Of a stretch of DNA of 25,015 nucleotides, positions 1-7,696 are shown in pieces. The notes under the pieces were generated by a model. That model did not search any database and had not been told where the DNA came from. It saw only the letters and a list, made by a program, of their open reading frames with translations. Numbering within the stretch: the stretch's first letter is position 1; the number at the start of each line of letters is the position of its first letter. Origin of the DNA: Bacteroidota bacterium (lineage in GTDB: Bacteria; Bacteroidota; Bacteroidia; Flavobacteriales; Weeksellaceae); NCBI GenBank assembly GCA_023448955.1, contig JAEXJU010000349.1:1-25015 (forward strand). The letters are read 5' to 3'. A program made the position numbers and the translations under genes.

Positions 1-80
1 GCCCAGGTGGCGGAATTGGTAGACGCGCTGGTCTCAAACACCAGTTCTTAGGAGTACCGGTTCGATCCCGGTCCTGGGTA
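1..80 (+). tRNA. tRNA-Leu (anticodon CAA)
   Basis: The sequence folds as a complete class II tRNA. The acceptor stem pairs bases 1-7 with 73-79 (first pair G-U), with A80 as discriminator. The anticodon stem is CTGGT/ACCAG, and its seven-base loop CTCAAAC gives anticodon CAA, which reads UUG leucine codons. A long variable arm follows, as expected for tRNA-Leu. The T arm ACCGG-TTCGATC-CCGGT is intact. CCA is not encoded. The gene starts exactly at the window edge, so any upstream tRNAs or promoter are not visible. Confidence 0.97.
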
Positions 81-82
81 CA

Positions 83-125
83 AAAAATCCTCTGAAACTA
101 CGGTTTCCAGAGGATTTTTATTTTT
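83..125 (+). terminator. Rho-independent terminator after tRNA-Leu
   Basis: An inverted repeat AAAAATCCTCTG / CAGAGGATTTTT encloses a short loop and is followed by a T-rich run. It directly follows the tRNA. Because it has an A-run on the left and a T-run on the right, it could also stop leftward transcription from the XRE gene that converges on it. Confidence 0.85.
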
Positions 126-182
126 ACGGATAATTTCTTAGACAGATACATTTTTTTTAACCAAGTAATTAACAACGAAATA

Positions 183-476
183 CTAGGAGAGATTTGAAGG
201 AATTTCAATATTATTTTTCTTCATAAAATCTAACAATTCATTATATTTTGTCTCATAAATACCGCCGCCACACTGGCCAGCTATCGTACAAATATCTGAC
301 GGTTTTATGGATAAAATAGTTGAAATTTTATTTAACGTATCCAGATTAATCTTTACTTTAGAATTTTCCAAATCTGAATAAGCTTTTTGAGATATTCCCA
401 TTTCAAAAGCCATATATTCCTGAGTAAAATCTTTTTCTCTTCGGATTTTTCTGATATTTTTTCCGCACAGTTCCAT
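183..476 (-). CDS. XRE-family helix-turn-helix transcriptional regulator
   Basis: This 97-aa protein is almost entirely a Cro/CI-type HTH domain (about residues 7-65). The pattern is typical of the family: an N-terminal basic helix, TQEYMAFEMGIS as helices 2-3, then QKAYSDLENSK as the recognition helix, and a later helix LDTLNKISTILSI. A short C-terminal tail (KYNELLDFMKKNNIEI) may dimerise. Family knowledge says such proteins bind operator DNA as dimers; the target here is unknown. The gene diverges from ccoNO with a 168-bp shared upstream region, so control of itself or of the oxidase is possible, but this is inference from position only. Confidence 0.85.
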   Translation of the reverse strand: MELCGKNIRKIRREKDFTQEYMAFEMGISQKAYSDLENSKVKINLDTLNKISTILSIKPSDICTIAGQCGGGIYETKYNELLDFMKKNNIEIPSNLS

Positions 477-532
477 AGGCCTATTTTTAGTAGTTTTCAG
501 TATAATTTAGAAGTAAATCTATTAGCGATACA

Positions 533-540
533 CAAAGCTA
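533..540 (-). promoter_or_regulatory. Candidate -7 element for the XRE regulator
   Basis: Reading the minus strand gives TAGCTTTG, a full match to the Bacteroidota -7 consensus TAnnTTTG, about 57 bases before the regulator start. No clear -33 TTG sits at the expected distance, so support is partial. Confidence 0.4.
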
Positions 541-545
541 CAAAA

Positions 546-553
546 TACCTTTG
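546..553 (+). promoter_or_regulatory. Candidate -7 element for ccoNO
   Basis: TACCTTTG matches the Bacteroidota -7 consensus TAnnTTTG and would give an mRNA leader of roughly 85 bases before ccoNO. It lies back to back with the minus-strand element at 533-540, so the two divergent transcripts would start from overlapping promoters. No good -33 TTG is seen. An imperfect FNR/CRP-like inverted repeat (GTGAT-N4-ATCTT, 575-588) lies downstream of the inferred start and matches only partly. Confidence 0.4.
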
Positions 554-644
554 TCATAACATAAAAACCGCACTGTGATATTTATCTTCATTTTCAAAAC
601 GCTTATTACTAAAGCTTTAAGATATATAGCAGTTTCCATAAAAC

Positions 645-2930
645 ATGATTATGACTACAGAAAAATTTTATTATGACAACTCTATTGTCCGGGCTTTCCT
701 TTATGCGACTGTCGTTTTTGGATTAATAGGTTTCATATTGGGAATTACCGCAGCACTAATGCTTTTTTATCCCGAATTACCGGAATTTTTATTTGGAACA
801 GACGATACAACAATCCACAGTTTACGGAGTGGAAATATCCAAGGACTCATTAATAGCCAGGGCGCTTTAGGCTTCGGAAGAATTAGAATGCTGCATACAA
901 GTGCCGTAATATTTGCTTTTGTATGCAATTCCTTTTTTTGTGGCGCCTATTACAGTATGCAACGGTTGCTAAAAACAAGAATGTACAGCGACACGCTTTC
1001 CTGGATTCATTTCTGGAGTTGGCAATTAATGATCATTACAGTAGTTATAACATTTCTTATGGGAATCAACACCTCAAAAGAATATGCTGAACACGAATGG
1101 CCGATCGATATATTGATCACAATATCCTGGGTTGTTTTCGGAATAAACATGTTTGGAACCATATACAAACGCAGAGTCAGACATCTTTATGTTGCTATTT
1201 GGTTTTACATTGGAACCTGGATTGCGGTGGCAATGCTTCACATATTTAATAATCTGGAAGTTCCCTTATCATTTACAGGCTGGAAATCCTACTCTGCATA
1301 TGCAGGCGTAAAAGACGCTCTGGTACAATGGTGGTACGGACACAACGCAGTTGCTTTCGTATTGACGACACCTGTTTTAGGACTTATGTATTACTTTCTG
1401 CCAAAAGCTGCTCAGCGCCCTGTTTTTTCATACAAGCTATCAATAATACACTTTTGGTCATTGATTTTCGTGTATCTATGGGCAGGTCCGCACCATCTTC
1501 AGTATACAGCATTACCTGGTTGGGCTCAGGCATTGGGCACAGGATTTTCAATTATGCTTATTGCTCCATCTTGGGGAGGTATGCTAAACGGCCTTCTGAC
1601 GTTACGAGGCGCTTGGGACAAGGTACGCGAAAATCCAATACTTAAATTTTTCGTTGTAGCTGTAACTTGTTATGGAATGGCAACATTTGAAGGTCCATTA
1701 CTGGCTACAAAATCATTAAATAAAATAGGCCACTATACAGATTGGGTTATTGGTCATGTGCACATCGGGGCTTTAGGCTGGAATGGGTTTATGGCTTTTG
1801 GAATAGTGTATTATCTCGTTCCAGTGATGTGGAGAACAGATCTGTGGTCAAAAAAGATGGCTAATTGGCATTTTTGGCTTGGCACATTAGGAATCATCTT
1901 TTACGCCGTCCCGATGTATATTGCTGGATTTACACAAGGACTGATGTGGAAACAATTCAATCCGGACGGAACATTAGTTTATAAAAACTGGCTGGATACA
2001 GTAACAGCTATTCTTCCTTATTTTAAAATGAGATTCATTGGCGGACTACTCTATCTCTGTGGTGCAATTCTAATGGTTGTTAATGTCTATAAAACAATAA
2101 AAGCAGGTTCATTTCAGAAAAACACAGAAGCAGAAGCACCGGCTTTATCTACTGTTAGCAGTACGAGAAAAAAAGGAGAAGCTTTCCATCTGTGGCTGGA
2201 AAGAATGCCACACCTCTTATCTGTTTTTGCTTTCATTGCTATTGCTATTGGCGGGATAATAGAGATAATTCCGACTCTTATGATAAAATCCAATGTACCT
2301 CAGATTTCTGCAGTAAGACCATATTCACCACTAGAACTGGAAGGTAGGGATTTATATATCCGGGAAGGATGTAACGCTTGTCACTCCCAGATGATAAGAC
2401 CATTTCGGGATGAAGTAATGCGTTTTGATGGCAAAAACGGTCAATATTCAAAAGCTGGAGAATTTGCCTACGACAGACCTTTTTTATGGGGTTCAAAAAG
2501 AACCGGACCAGACCTTCAGCGTGAAGGTCAAAGAAATCCTGATTCATGGCATTTTAAGCATATGTATAATCCCAGAATAACCTCAGCCGGATCAATTATG
2601 CCACGTTTCCCTTGGCTAATCAATAACAAGCTGGATCGTTCCAAAATGGTCGATAAATTAAAACTAATGAAAAATGCTTTTGACATCCCTTATACAAATG
2701 CTGAAATAGATTCTGCAAACCAATGGGCAGACCACCAGTCAAAAGCTATTGTGAAAAGAATCTTCAGTGAGGCTGCTGACCTTAAAACCCAGTCTGAACA
2801 AGAAAAAATAGCTAAAGGCGATGCATATGTCCCATTAGAACAAAGAGAAATCATTGCTATGATCGCTTATCTCCAGAGACTGGGAACAGATATAAAAACA
2901 ACTGATGTAAAAACGGCAAGTATCAAATAA
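645..2930 (+). CDS. ccoNO: cbb3-type cytochrome c oxidase, fused subunits I and II (CcoN-CcoO)
   Basis: The 761-aa protein joins the catalytic haem-copper subunit and the mono-haem cytochrome c subunit of the high-affinity cbb3 oxidase, a fusion usual in Bacteroidota. It reduces O2 to water in the cytoplasmic membrane while pumping protons. Residues 1 to about 480 are the multi-helix CcoN part. Metal ligands are visible: H84 and H373 fit the low-spin haem b ligands, H371 the haem b3 ligand, and H233 (in YGHNAVAF) with H283/H284 (GPHHLQY) the CuB site. A further membrane helix (about 524-546) starts the CcoO part, with haem c motif CNACH at 576-580 and a distal Met ligand in SIMPRFPWL (M652). 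The start chosen is the first ATG; a second ATG two codons later is equally possible. ccoP follows after 17 bases, indicating one operon. Confidence 0.96.
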   Translation: MIMTTEKFYYDNSIVRAFLYATVVFGLIGFILGITAALMLFYPELPEFLFGTDDTTIHSLRSGNIQGLINSQGALGFGRIRMLHTSAVIFAFVCNSFFCGAYYSMQRLLKTRMYSDTLSWIHFWSWQLMIITVVITFLMGINTSKEYAEHEWPIDILITISWVVFGINMFGTIYKRRVRHLYVAIWFYIGTWIAVAMLHIFNNLEVPLSFTGWKSYSAYAGVKDALVQWWYGHNAVAFVLTTPVLGLMYYFLPKAAQRPVFSYKLSIIHFWSLIFVYLWAGPHHLQYTALPGWAQALGTGFSIMLIAPSWGGMLNGLLTLRGAWDKVRENPILKFFVVAVTCYGMATFEGPLLATKSLNKIGHYTDWVIGHVHIGALGWNGFMAFGIVYYLVPVMWRTDLWSKKMANWHFWLGTLGIIFYAVPMYIAGFTQGLMWKQFNPDGTLVYKNWLDTVTAILPYFKMRFIGGLLYLCGAILMVVNVYKTIKAGSFQKNTEAEAPALSTVSSTRKKGEAFHLWLERMPHLLSVFAFIAIAIGGIIEIIPTLMIKSNVPQISAVRPYSPLELEGRDLYIREGCNACHSQMIRPFRDEVMRFDGKNGQYSKAGEFAYDRPFLWGSKRTGPDLQREGQRNPDSWHFKHMYNPRITSAGSIMPRFPWLINNKLDRSKMVDKLKLMKNAFDIPYTNAEIDSANQWADHQSKAIVKRIFSEAADLKTQSEQEKIAKGDAYVPLEQREIIAMIAYLQRLGTDIKTTDVKTASIK

Positions 2931-2947
2931 TTACAAAACCACACAGA

Positions 2948-3823
2948 ATGAAAACAAGAATTCCTCTTCCAATATATCTCACAGCATCTTTAGTCACAAC
3001 TATTCTTGCATTCCAGGTGTATGCAGAAGCAGATTATTATAAATCAATTTTCTTTTGGGGAACAATAATTATTCTCACTATCCTACTTCTAATAAATGAT
3101 GCAATAGGTGATCTTGCTGAAAACGCCAGATTTTTGAATCTCTCCGACGAAGAAAAACAGGCCTATTTAAAAAGTAAATCAATACCTTATTTTAAAAAAC
3201 TTTGGGATTCTGCATTTAAAAGACAAACACCTTCCGAGGAGCAAAGTCTTCTGATAGACCACGGATTTGACGGCATTACAGAACTGGATAATGCTTTGCC
3301 TAAATGGTGGCTTGGGCTATTCTATTTGACTATAACCTATTGTTTTGTTTATCTGGTTGCATTTACTTTCAGTGATTATGCACATCCGGATGCAGAATAT
3401 GTTAATGAAGCAAAAGCACAAATGGCCTCTATTAAAGATTATGAAAAAACAGCACCTGCTATAGATGTAGAAAATGCTGTTTACAGTGCAGATAATATTG
3501 CTGAAGGCGAACAGATTTTTAAAACCAACTGTGTATCTTGCCATTCCGAAGGAGGAAAAGGAGGAATTGGTCCTAACCTTACGGATAATCATTGGATCAA
3601 TATCAAACAAAAAAGTCTTTTCAGAAATGTTTTCTGGATGCTGGAAAACGGCTCTCCAAATAATCCTGCTATGAAACCTTTCATCAAGGAAGGGATTATT
3701 ACCAGCAGAGATGCAGAGAAAGTTGCAGCGTACATCTATCATATAAACAAAGAAAAATCTCCGATTACAGTTGCACAAGGCGGCGCTGATGCACAGGGAG
3801 AGATTGCAAACTGGGAAGAATAA
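2948..3823 (+). CDS. ccoP: cbb3-type cytochrome c oxidase subunit III (CcoP), single haem
   Basis: This 291-aa subunit passes electrons from soluble or membrane donors to CcoO. Two hydrophobic N-terminal segments (about residues 5-25 and 33-53) are followed by a cytoplasmic stretch. Next comes the conserved FixP/CcoP N-terminal-type helix beginning LPKWWLGLFYLTI (about 118-141), and then one periplasmic cytochrome c domain with CVSCH (C195, C198, H199). M242 in NPAMKPF is the likely sixth haem ligand. Proteobacterial CcoP carries two haem c motifs; only one is present here and no other CxxCH exists in the protein. The gene follows ccoNO with no ccoQ between. No ccoG, ccoS or ccoI assembly gene is adjacent, so these must be elsewhere if the enzyme is functional. 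Confidence 0.94.
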   Translation: MKTRIPLPIYLTASLVTTILAFQVYAEADYYKSIFFWGTIIILTILLLINDAIGDLAENARFLNLSDEEKQAYLKSKSIPYFKKLWDSAFKRQTPSEEQSLLIDHGFDGITELDNALPKWWLGLFYLTITYCFVYLVAFTFSDYAHPDAEYVNEAKAQMASIKDYEKTAPAIDVENAVYSADNIAEGEQIFKTNCVSCHSEGGKGGIGPNLTDNHWINIKQKSLFRNVFWMLENGSPNNPAMKPFIKEGIITSRDAEKVAAYIYHINKEKSPITVAQGGADAQGEIANWEE

Positions 3824-3825
3824 TT

Positions 3826-3860
3826 ATAATTTGCAGTTTCATAAATAAAAAGCAAATTAT
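3826..3860. terminator. AT-rich hairpin between convergent ccoP and CinA-like genes
   Basis: A perfect 9-bp inverted repeat (ATAATTTGC / GCAAATTAT) with a 17-base loop lies between two converging genes, directly after the ccoP stop. It has few GC pairs and no long T-run, so it is a weak terminator candidate. Confidence 0.4.
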
Positions 3861-3911
3861 CCCGGCAAAAAACATTAGCTTCAACTCTTTGCCAGAAATC
3901 TTAAAAATAAA

Positions 3912-4481
3912 TCAGGAAGCTAATTCTGATTGCTTATCCAGTTCAAGCTTAAGGCAACCCAGGATAAATTCCGCATAATAAAGTTGTGCATTGACTGACT
4001 TAGTTCGGGAATGAAGATCCAATTTTTCGGTCAAAATAATTTGTGATTTATAACAAATCGAAAAATATGCAAACAGCTTTCCATTAGACTCGGCAGTCGG
4101 TTCGGCATATCCGGTGACACCGATTGACCAATCTGTATCGAACAATTTTGATACATTAATAGCCATTTCTTCTGCTATTCTTGCTGAAACAGAATTCTTC
4201 TGAGCTTCAGCTCTTTCTACGTTAAGCAAATTAATTGTTTCATCCGAAGTATAAGTCGTAATTCCGCCCTTGTAAAACCGAGTCGCACTTTTCATTTGCG
4301 AAAAAGAGAATTGCAAAAAACCAGAAGTTACGCTTTCGGCTGTTGAAATAGTTGCATTAGTTTTAAGAAGATGCTTACCAATGTAGGCAAGTAAATTCTG
4401 CAGTTCAATGATAAAAAACACAAGTGAACGTACAGATAGTTCATCTGTCTTGACTGCAATTTGGGAGGATTTTATAATCAT
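3912..4481 (-). CDS. CinA C-terminal-domain protein (PncC-like nicotinamide-nucleotide amidase family)
   Basis: The 189-aa protein corresponds to the stand-alone C-terminal domain of CinA. In other bacteria PncC deamidates nicotinamide mononucleotide in NAD salvage. Family marks are STAESVTSG (about residues 46-54, catalytic-serine region), the FYKGGITTYTSDETINLLNV segment, and GVTGYAEP, where canonical members have a Gly-rich GxAGPGG-type loop. The Cys or Gly residues of the classical motifs are replaced (VTSG for CTGG), as I recall for Bacteroidota CinA-domain proteins, so enzymatic activity is uncertain. The family domain starts near residue 29 (NLLAYIGKHLL). The first 28 residues are not family-like, but there is no internal Met before the domain, so the upstream ATG was kept. 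Confidence 0.85.
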   Translation of the reverse strand: MIIKSSQIAVKTDELSVRSLVFFIIELQNLLAYIGKHLLKTNATISTAESVTSGFLQFSFSQMKSATRFYKGGITTYTSDETINLLNVERAEAQKNSVSARIAEEMAINVSKLFDTDWSIGVTGYAEPTAESNGKLFAYFSICYKSQIILTEKLDLHSRTKSVNAQLYYAEFILGCLKLELDKQSELAS

Positions 4482-5037
4482 TTAGTTGATTCTTTTATTA
4501 TTACCGACATTAGCCATAAACAATTATTATTCCTATAATGATCTGTTAATTCTCTTTATTAAATAATTAAGACTTTGCTCGCTTTAGTTAGAAATAACGA
4601 ATGAGGCAAAACATCCATTAAAAACGGCAAAACCAAAAACATTACTATTTATAAATCAAATACTTACGAAATTAAGTTTTTAAAACCTGCAAAGAGACAT
4701 GACAATAATCATACAAAATTATCATATATTCAATAATTTAACATTTTTAATAAAATATTGAAAATTATAAATAATGATATTAGTCATTAATCCACAACCT
4801 AACAAATATCATCTCTACAATCTCTTTAATCATCATCAACAAAGAGTATATAAGCTTAGAACAAAAATCAAGTTAATAATAAAAATCAATAACTATTATT
4901 GAAAATACTTATCAAATTCATATCAGGAAGATAAAATAAGATTTTTGTCATCATATAAAATTAAAAATATTATTGATACTATTATACCTTTGTAATACAA
5001 AACATCAAAATATAATCAATTATAATATTTAAATTTT
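4482..5037. other. 556-bp AT-rich intergenic region
   Basis: No credible coding region or RNA gene is seen. The stretch separates the leftward CinA-like gene from the rightward YceI/porin group and is very AT-rich throughout. The only element I can support is the -7 promoter match at its right end. A TAATTTTG on the minus strand (4714-4721) also matches the -7 consensus, but in sequence this AT-rich it may be chance. Confidence 0.6.
4985..4992 (+). promoter_or_regulatory. Candidate -7 element for the YceI/porin operon
   Basis: TACCTTTG matches TAnnTTTG 45 bases before the YceI start, which suits a short leader. The best nearby TTG triplets (4973-4975 and 4945-4947) are not at the usual distance, so the -33 element is not convincing. 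Confidence 0.5.
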
Positions 5038-5586
5038 ATGAAAATGAAAACGCTGAAAAATCTAATTACAACTACTTTTGCAATGGGAACTTTATTAGTT
5101 TCTCAATTATCAAATGCGCAAAAATTATACGTTCAAAGTTCTAATATAAAAATTGAAGGAACATCTACTTTGCATGACTGGACAATGGCTTCTTCTCAGT
5201 CAGCATTCACTGGAAATCTTACGGGAAACACCATTAGTGATGTAAAATTTGTAATGAAAGCAACTTCATTAAAAAGTAAAGAATCTGCTATGGATAAAAA
5301 TGCCTACAAATCTCTGGAAGCTTCCAAATATCCTGATATAATCTTTACAACAGCTTCAATTTCTGTGGGAACCACTACAGTAAACGGAAGCCTAACAATC
5401 ACAGACACAACAAGAAATATAAAGTTCCCTGTGACTGTAATAAAAAGTGGAAGCAATTATATTATCAAAGGAAGCACAAAAATTAAAATGTCTGCATTCG
5501 GGATCAAACCACCAAGTTTTATGATGGGAACTATAAAAACAGGAGACGACATTACTATAAGTATCAATCTAACAACAACTAATTAA
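5038..5586 (+). CDS. YceI family exported protein
   Basis: This 182-aa protein has a signal peptide (basic MKMKTLK, then a hydrophobic core, likely cleaved after SNA at residue 27), followed by one YceI domain. Family features seen are EGTSTLHDWTM near the mature N terminus, the SLEASKYPDIIF segment, LTITDTTRNIKFPV, and the closing KIKMSAFGIKPPSFMMGTI with a short C-terminal strand. YceI proteins are periplasmic lipocalin-like barrels that bind polyisoprenoid or amphiphilic ligands; the ligand here cannot be read from sequence. The protein is the first gene of a three-gene plus-strand group with the porin-like gene 26 bases downstream. ATG at 5044 is an alternative start. Confidence 0.93.
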   Translation: MKMKTLKNLITTTFAMGTLLVSQLSNAQKLYVQSSNIKIEGTSTLHDWTMASSQSAFTGNLTGNTISDVKFVMKATSLKSKESAMDKNAYKSLEASKYPDIIFTTASISVGTTTVNGSLTITDTTRNIKFPVTVIKSGSNYIIKGSTKIKMSAFGIKPPSFMMGTIKTGDDITISINLTTTN

Positions 5587-5612
5587 TTCAATTAATATTT
5601 AAATCTGTTATC

Positions 5613-6896
5613 ATGAAAAGAAATCTATTAAAAGTTAGCCTTATCGCCGCTTTTTTAACTGCAAACTACGCAGCCGCACAGGAATTTCCAATCGATAATT
5701 TGAATCCTCGGGATCAGCGAAGCGTAAACGCTTTCGAAAATCCGAAAGACACAGTCAGCACATTTGAAAAACTAAAAGTTCGTGTAGGAGGCGCTTTTGC
5801 ACTACAATTTCAAGGCCTTATACACGAAAACAGCGCAAAACCTGTTATTGTAAATGGCGTGAACACAACCCAGCTATACGACATAGGCAACAACTTTAAT
5901 CTGGCAACAGCCAATCTTGATATAGATGTTGCTTTATACGATGGAGTAAACCTGCATCTCAGAACGTTTCTTTCTTCCCGCCATCACAACGAAACCTATG
6001 TAAAAGGCGGATACTTACAAATTAACAAGTTGGATTTTATTAAAAAAGATTTCTTAGGAGATTTTATGAAATACGCGACCATTAAATTCGGTCATGATGA
6101 AATCAACTATGGTGATGTTCATTTCAGAAGAAGCGACAATGCTTATGTTACAAACAATCCCTTTGTCGGAAACTATCTGATGGACGCTTTTGCAACAATG
6201 GTTTTTGCTGAAGTATATTACAGAAGAGACGGTTTTATAGGAATGGCAGGTGTAACCAACGGAAGGCTCAACCAGACTGCAAGTGGCGGAACAAGCCCAT
6301 CACTCTATGCGAAACTAGGCTATGACAAGCAGGTTAATCAGGATCTGAGAGTAAGATTAACTGGTTCTGTTTACAATACCGCACACACACAAAGACTTGA
6401 TTTTTATGATGGTGACAGAGCCGGATCCAGATATTATTTCGTGATGGAAAATACAGCTGCAACATCTTCTGCCAACTTTAGATCTGGACAGATAGTTCCT
6501 GATTTCAAAAACAAACTTACTTCTTTCATGATCAATCCTTTTATAAAATATAAAGGTTTGGAATTTTTCGGAACTTACGAAAATGCATCCGGAAGAAACT
6601 TTGCAGAAACAGACAGAAGAAGCTGGAATCAATATGCAGCAGAGCTAATCTACAGATTTGGAAATAATGAAAATCTTTATCTGGGAGGAAGATATAACGC
6701 TGTAAACGGAAAACTGGTGACAGGAGAAAAAGTAGATATCAAACGCTATAACCTGGGCGGAGGATGGTTTATGACAAAAAATATTCTTACAAAAGTAGAA
6801 TATGTCAACCAGAAATATGATGGATATGCACCTACAAACATACTAAATGGTGGCAAATTCAATGGATTCGTATTAGAGGCAGCCATAGCTTTCTAA
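5613..6896 (+). CDS. Outer-membrane porin-like beta-barrel protein
   Basis: The 427-aa protein has a signal peptide (MKRNLLKVSLIAAFLTANYA, cut after AAA, about residue 22). The mature part is of beta-barrel type, with alternating short hydrophobic strands, many Tyr/Phe/Gly/Asn residues, and a final strand ending in Phe (VLEAAIAF), the usual recognition mark for the BAM complex. Segments such as KYATIKFGHDEINYGDVHFRRSDN and NLYLGGRYNAVNGKL resemble phosphate/polyanion-selective or alginate-type porins, but I cannot name a substrate. Its position between two YceI genes suggests that the three act together on an amphiphilic compound at the envelope; this is inference. A hairpin follows the stop codon. 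Confidence 0.72.
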   Translation: MKRNLLKVSLIAAFLTANYAAAQEFPIDNLNPRDQRSVNAFENPKDTVSTFEKLKVRVGGAFALQFQGLIHENSAKPVIVNGVNTTQLYDIGNNFNLATANLDIDVALYDGVNLHLRTFLSSRHHNETYVKGGYLQINKLDFIKKDFLGDFMKYATIKFGHDEINYGDVHFRRSDNAYVTNNPFVGNYLMDAFATMVFAEVYYRRDGFIGMAGVTNGRLNQTASGGTSPSLYAKLGYDKQVNQDLRVRLTGSVYNTAHTQRLDFYDGDRAGSRYYFVMENTAATSSANFRSGQIVPDFKNKLTSFMINPFIKYKGLEFFGTYENASGRNFAETDRRSWNQYAAELIYRFGNNENLYLGGRYNAVNGKLVTGEKVDIKRYNLGGGWFMTKNILTKVEYVNQKYDGYAPTNILNGGKFNGFVLEAAIAF

Positions 6897-6912
6897 ATAT
6901 TCAGTTAACAGA

Positions 6913-6942
6913 AACAGAGGAAGCCCCGCGGTTTCCTCTGTT
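6913..6942 (+). terminator. Strong hairpin between porin-like gene and second YceI gene
   Basis: AACAGAGGAA (6913-6922) pairs with TTCCTCTGTT (6933-6942) and is extended by GCC/GGT around a CCGC loop. It lies 17 bases after the porin stop and 15 bases before the next start. With only a weak T-run after it, it may be a partial terminator or an mRNA stabiliser that lowers expression of the last gene. Confidence 0.65.
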
Positions 6943-6957
6943 GTTAAAATCAAATTT

Positions 6958-7461
6958 ATGCGACTTCTTTATTTTCTTTTCGGATTGCTTTTCAGTATTG
7001 TAATAAATGCACAGGAAAACTATGTCCAAATCAATGGAAGTACCAATGTCAGCACCTTTCGTTGTATCAATAACAAGTTTCGGGCAAACGCCGGAGTCTA
7101 CACATTCTCTGAAAATAATCTCCCGAACATTATTCTTAAAATCACCGACTTCGACTGTGGCAACAGACTGATGACAAAAGATTTCCAAAAAATACTTTAT
7201 GCTGAGAAATACCCCGAAATGACAATCAGATTCGTAAGTTTTATCCGAAACCAGAAAAATTTCAGTGCTGTTGTAGAAGTAAAAATGATGAATCAAAGCA
7301 AGCGTTACAACATAGATTTTGGAGTAGAAAACAACCGTTTGATTGGGAGAAAGAATGTAAAATTCAGTGATTTTAATATCATACCACCCAAAAAAATGGG
7401 CGGAATGATCGTAGTAAAAGATGACCTGAATCTCATCTTTAGTTTATCAACTAAAATTTAA
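6958..7461 (+). CDS. Divergent YceI-like exported protein
   Basis: The 167-aa protein has a signal peptide (MRLLYFLFGLLFSIVINA, cut at about residue 18). The rest follows the YceI layout: NGSTNVSTFRC near the start, DFQKILYAEKYPEMTIRF in the middle, and KNVKFSDFNIIPPKKMGG followed by a final VVKDDLNLIFSL strand. Two cysteines (FRC and FDC), absent from the upstream YceI, could form a disulfide. Similarity to the first YceI is only by pattern, so the two are distant paralogues. The gene is probably co-transcribed with the porin-like gene, modulated by the hairpin between them. Confidence 0.75.
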   Translation: MRLLYFLFGLLFSIVINAQENYVQINGSTNVSTFRCINNKFRANAGVYTFSENNLPNIILKITDFDCGNRLMTKDFQKILYAEKYPEMTIRFVSFIRNQKNFSAVVEVKMMNQSKRYNIDFGVENNRLIGRKNVKFSDFNIIPPKKMGGMIVVKDDLNLIFSLSTKI

Positions 7462-7501
7462 ACAAATAACTTTTTTCATAAAACTAGATTTTTCAGTGTA
7501 G

Positions 7502-7561
7502 CAATATTCCGCCAGAAGAATATTGTGATTCAGGAAACCTGCAGCCCAATCTGTGGGTTTC
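7502..7561 (+). terminator. Two inverted repeats downstream of the second YceI gene
   Basis: A perfect 8-bp repeat CAATATTC / GAATATTG (7502-7509 and 7518-7525) is followed by GAAACCTGCAG / CTGTGGGTTTC (7534-7544, 7551-7561; two mismatched positions) ending in a short T-run. The second hairpin is a likely rightward terminator for the YceI/porin group. Confidence 0.55.
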
Positions 7562-7641
7562 TTTATAGCTTCAGGCTAGTCTTTACCGAGAACCTATATT
7601 CAAAATAAAAAATACGCTTCTATTATTAATACCTAAAATAG

Positions 7642-7670
7642 AAAGGCAGCAGAAAAAATCTGCTGCCTTT
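7642..7670. terminator. Bidirectional terminator between YceI group and giant gene
   Basis: AAAGGCAGCAGA (7642-7653) and TCTGCTGCCTTT (7659-7670) form a perfect 12-bp stem with an A5 loop. The A-rich left edge and T-rich right edge allow termination in both directions between the rightward YceI gene and the leftward giant gene that ends at 7697. Confidence 0.88.
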
Positions 7671-7696
7671 TAGAATCTCATCTTTATTCTTAGAAA

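Noticed and set aside
575..588. FNR box upstream of ccoNO
   Set aside because: GTGAT-N4-ATCTT differs from TTGAT-N4-ATCAA at three positions and lies downstream of the inferred transcription start, so I do not call it as a site.
3317..3778. Minus-strand open frame of 153 codons inside ccoP
   Set aside because: The plus strand encodes clear CcoP motifs. The antisense frame is Phe/Ile/Cys-rich without any domain.
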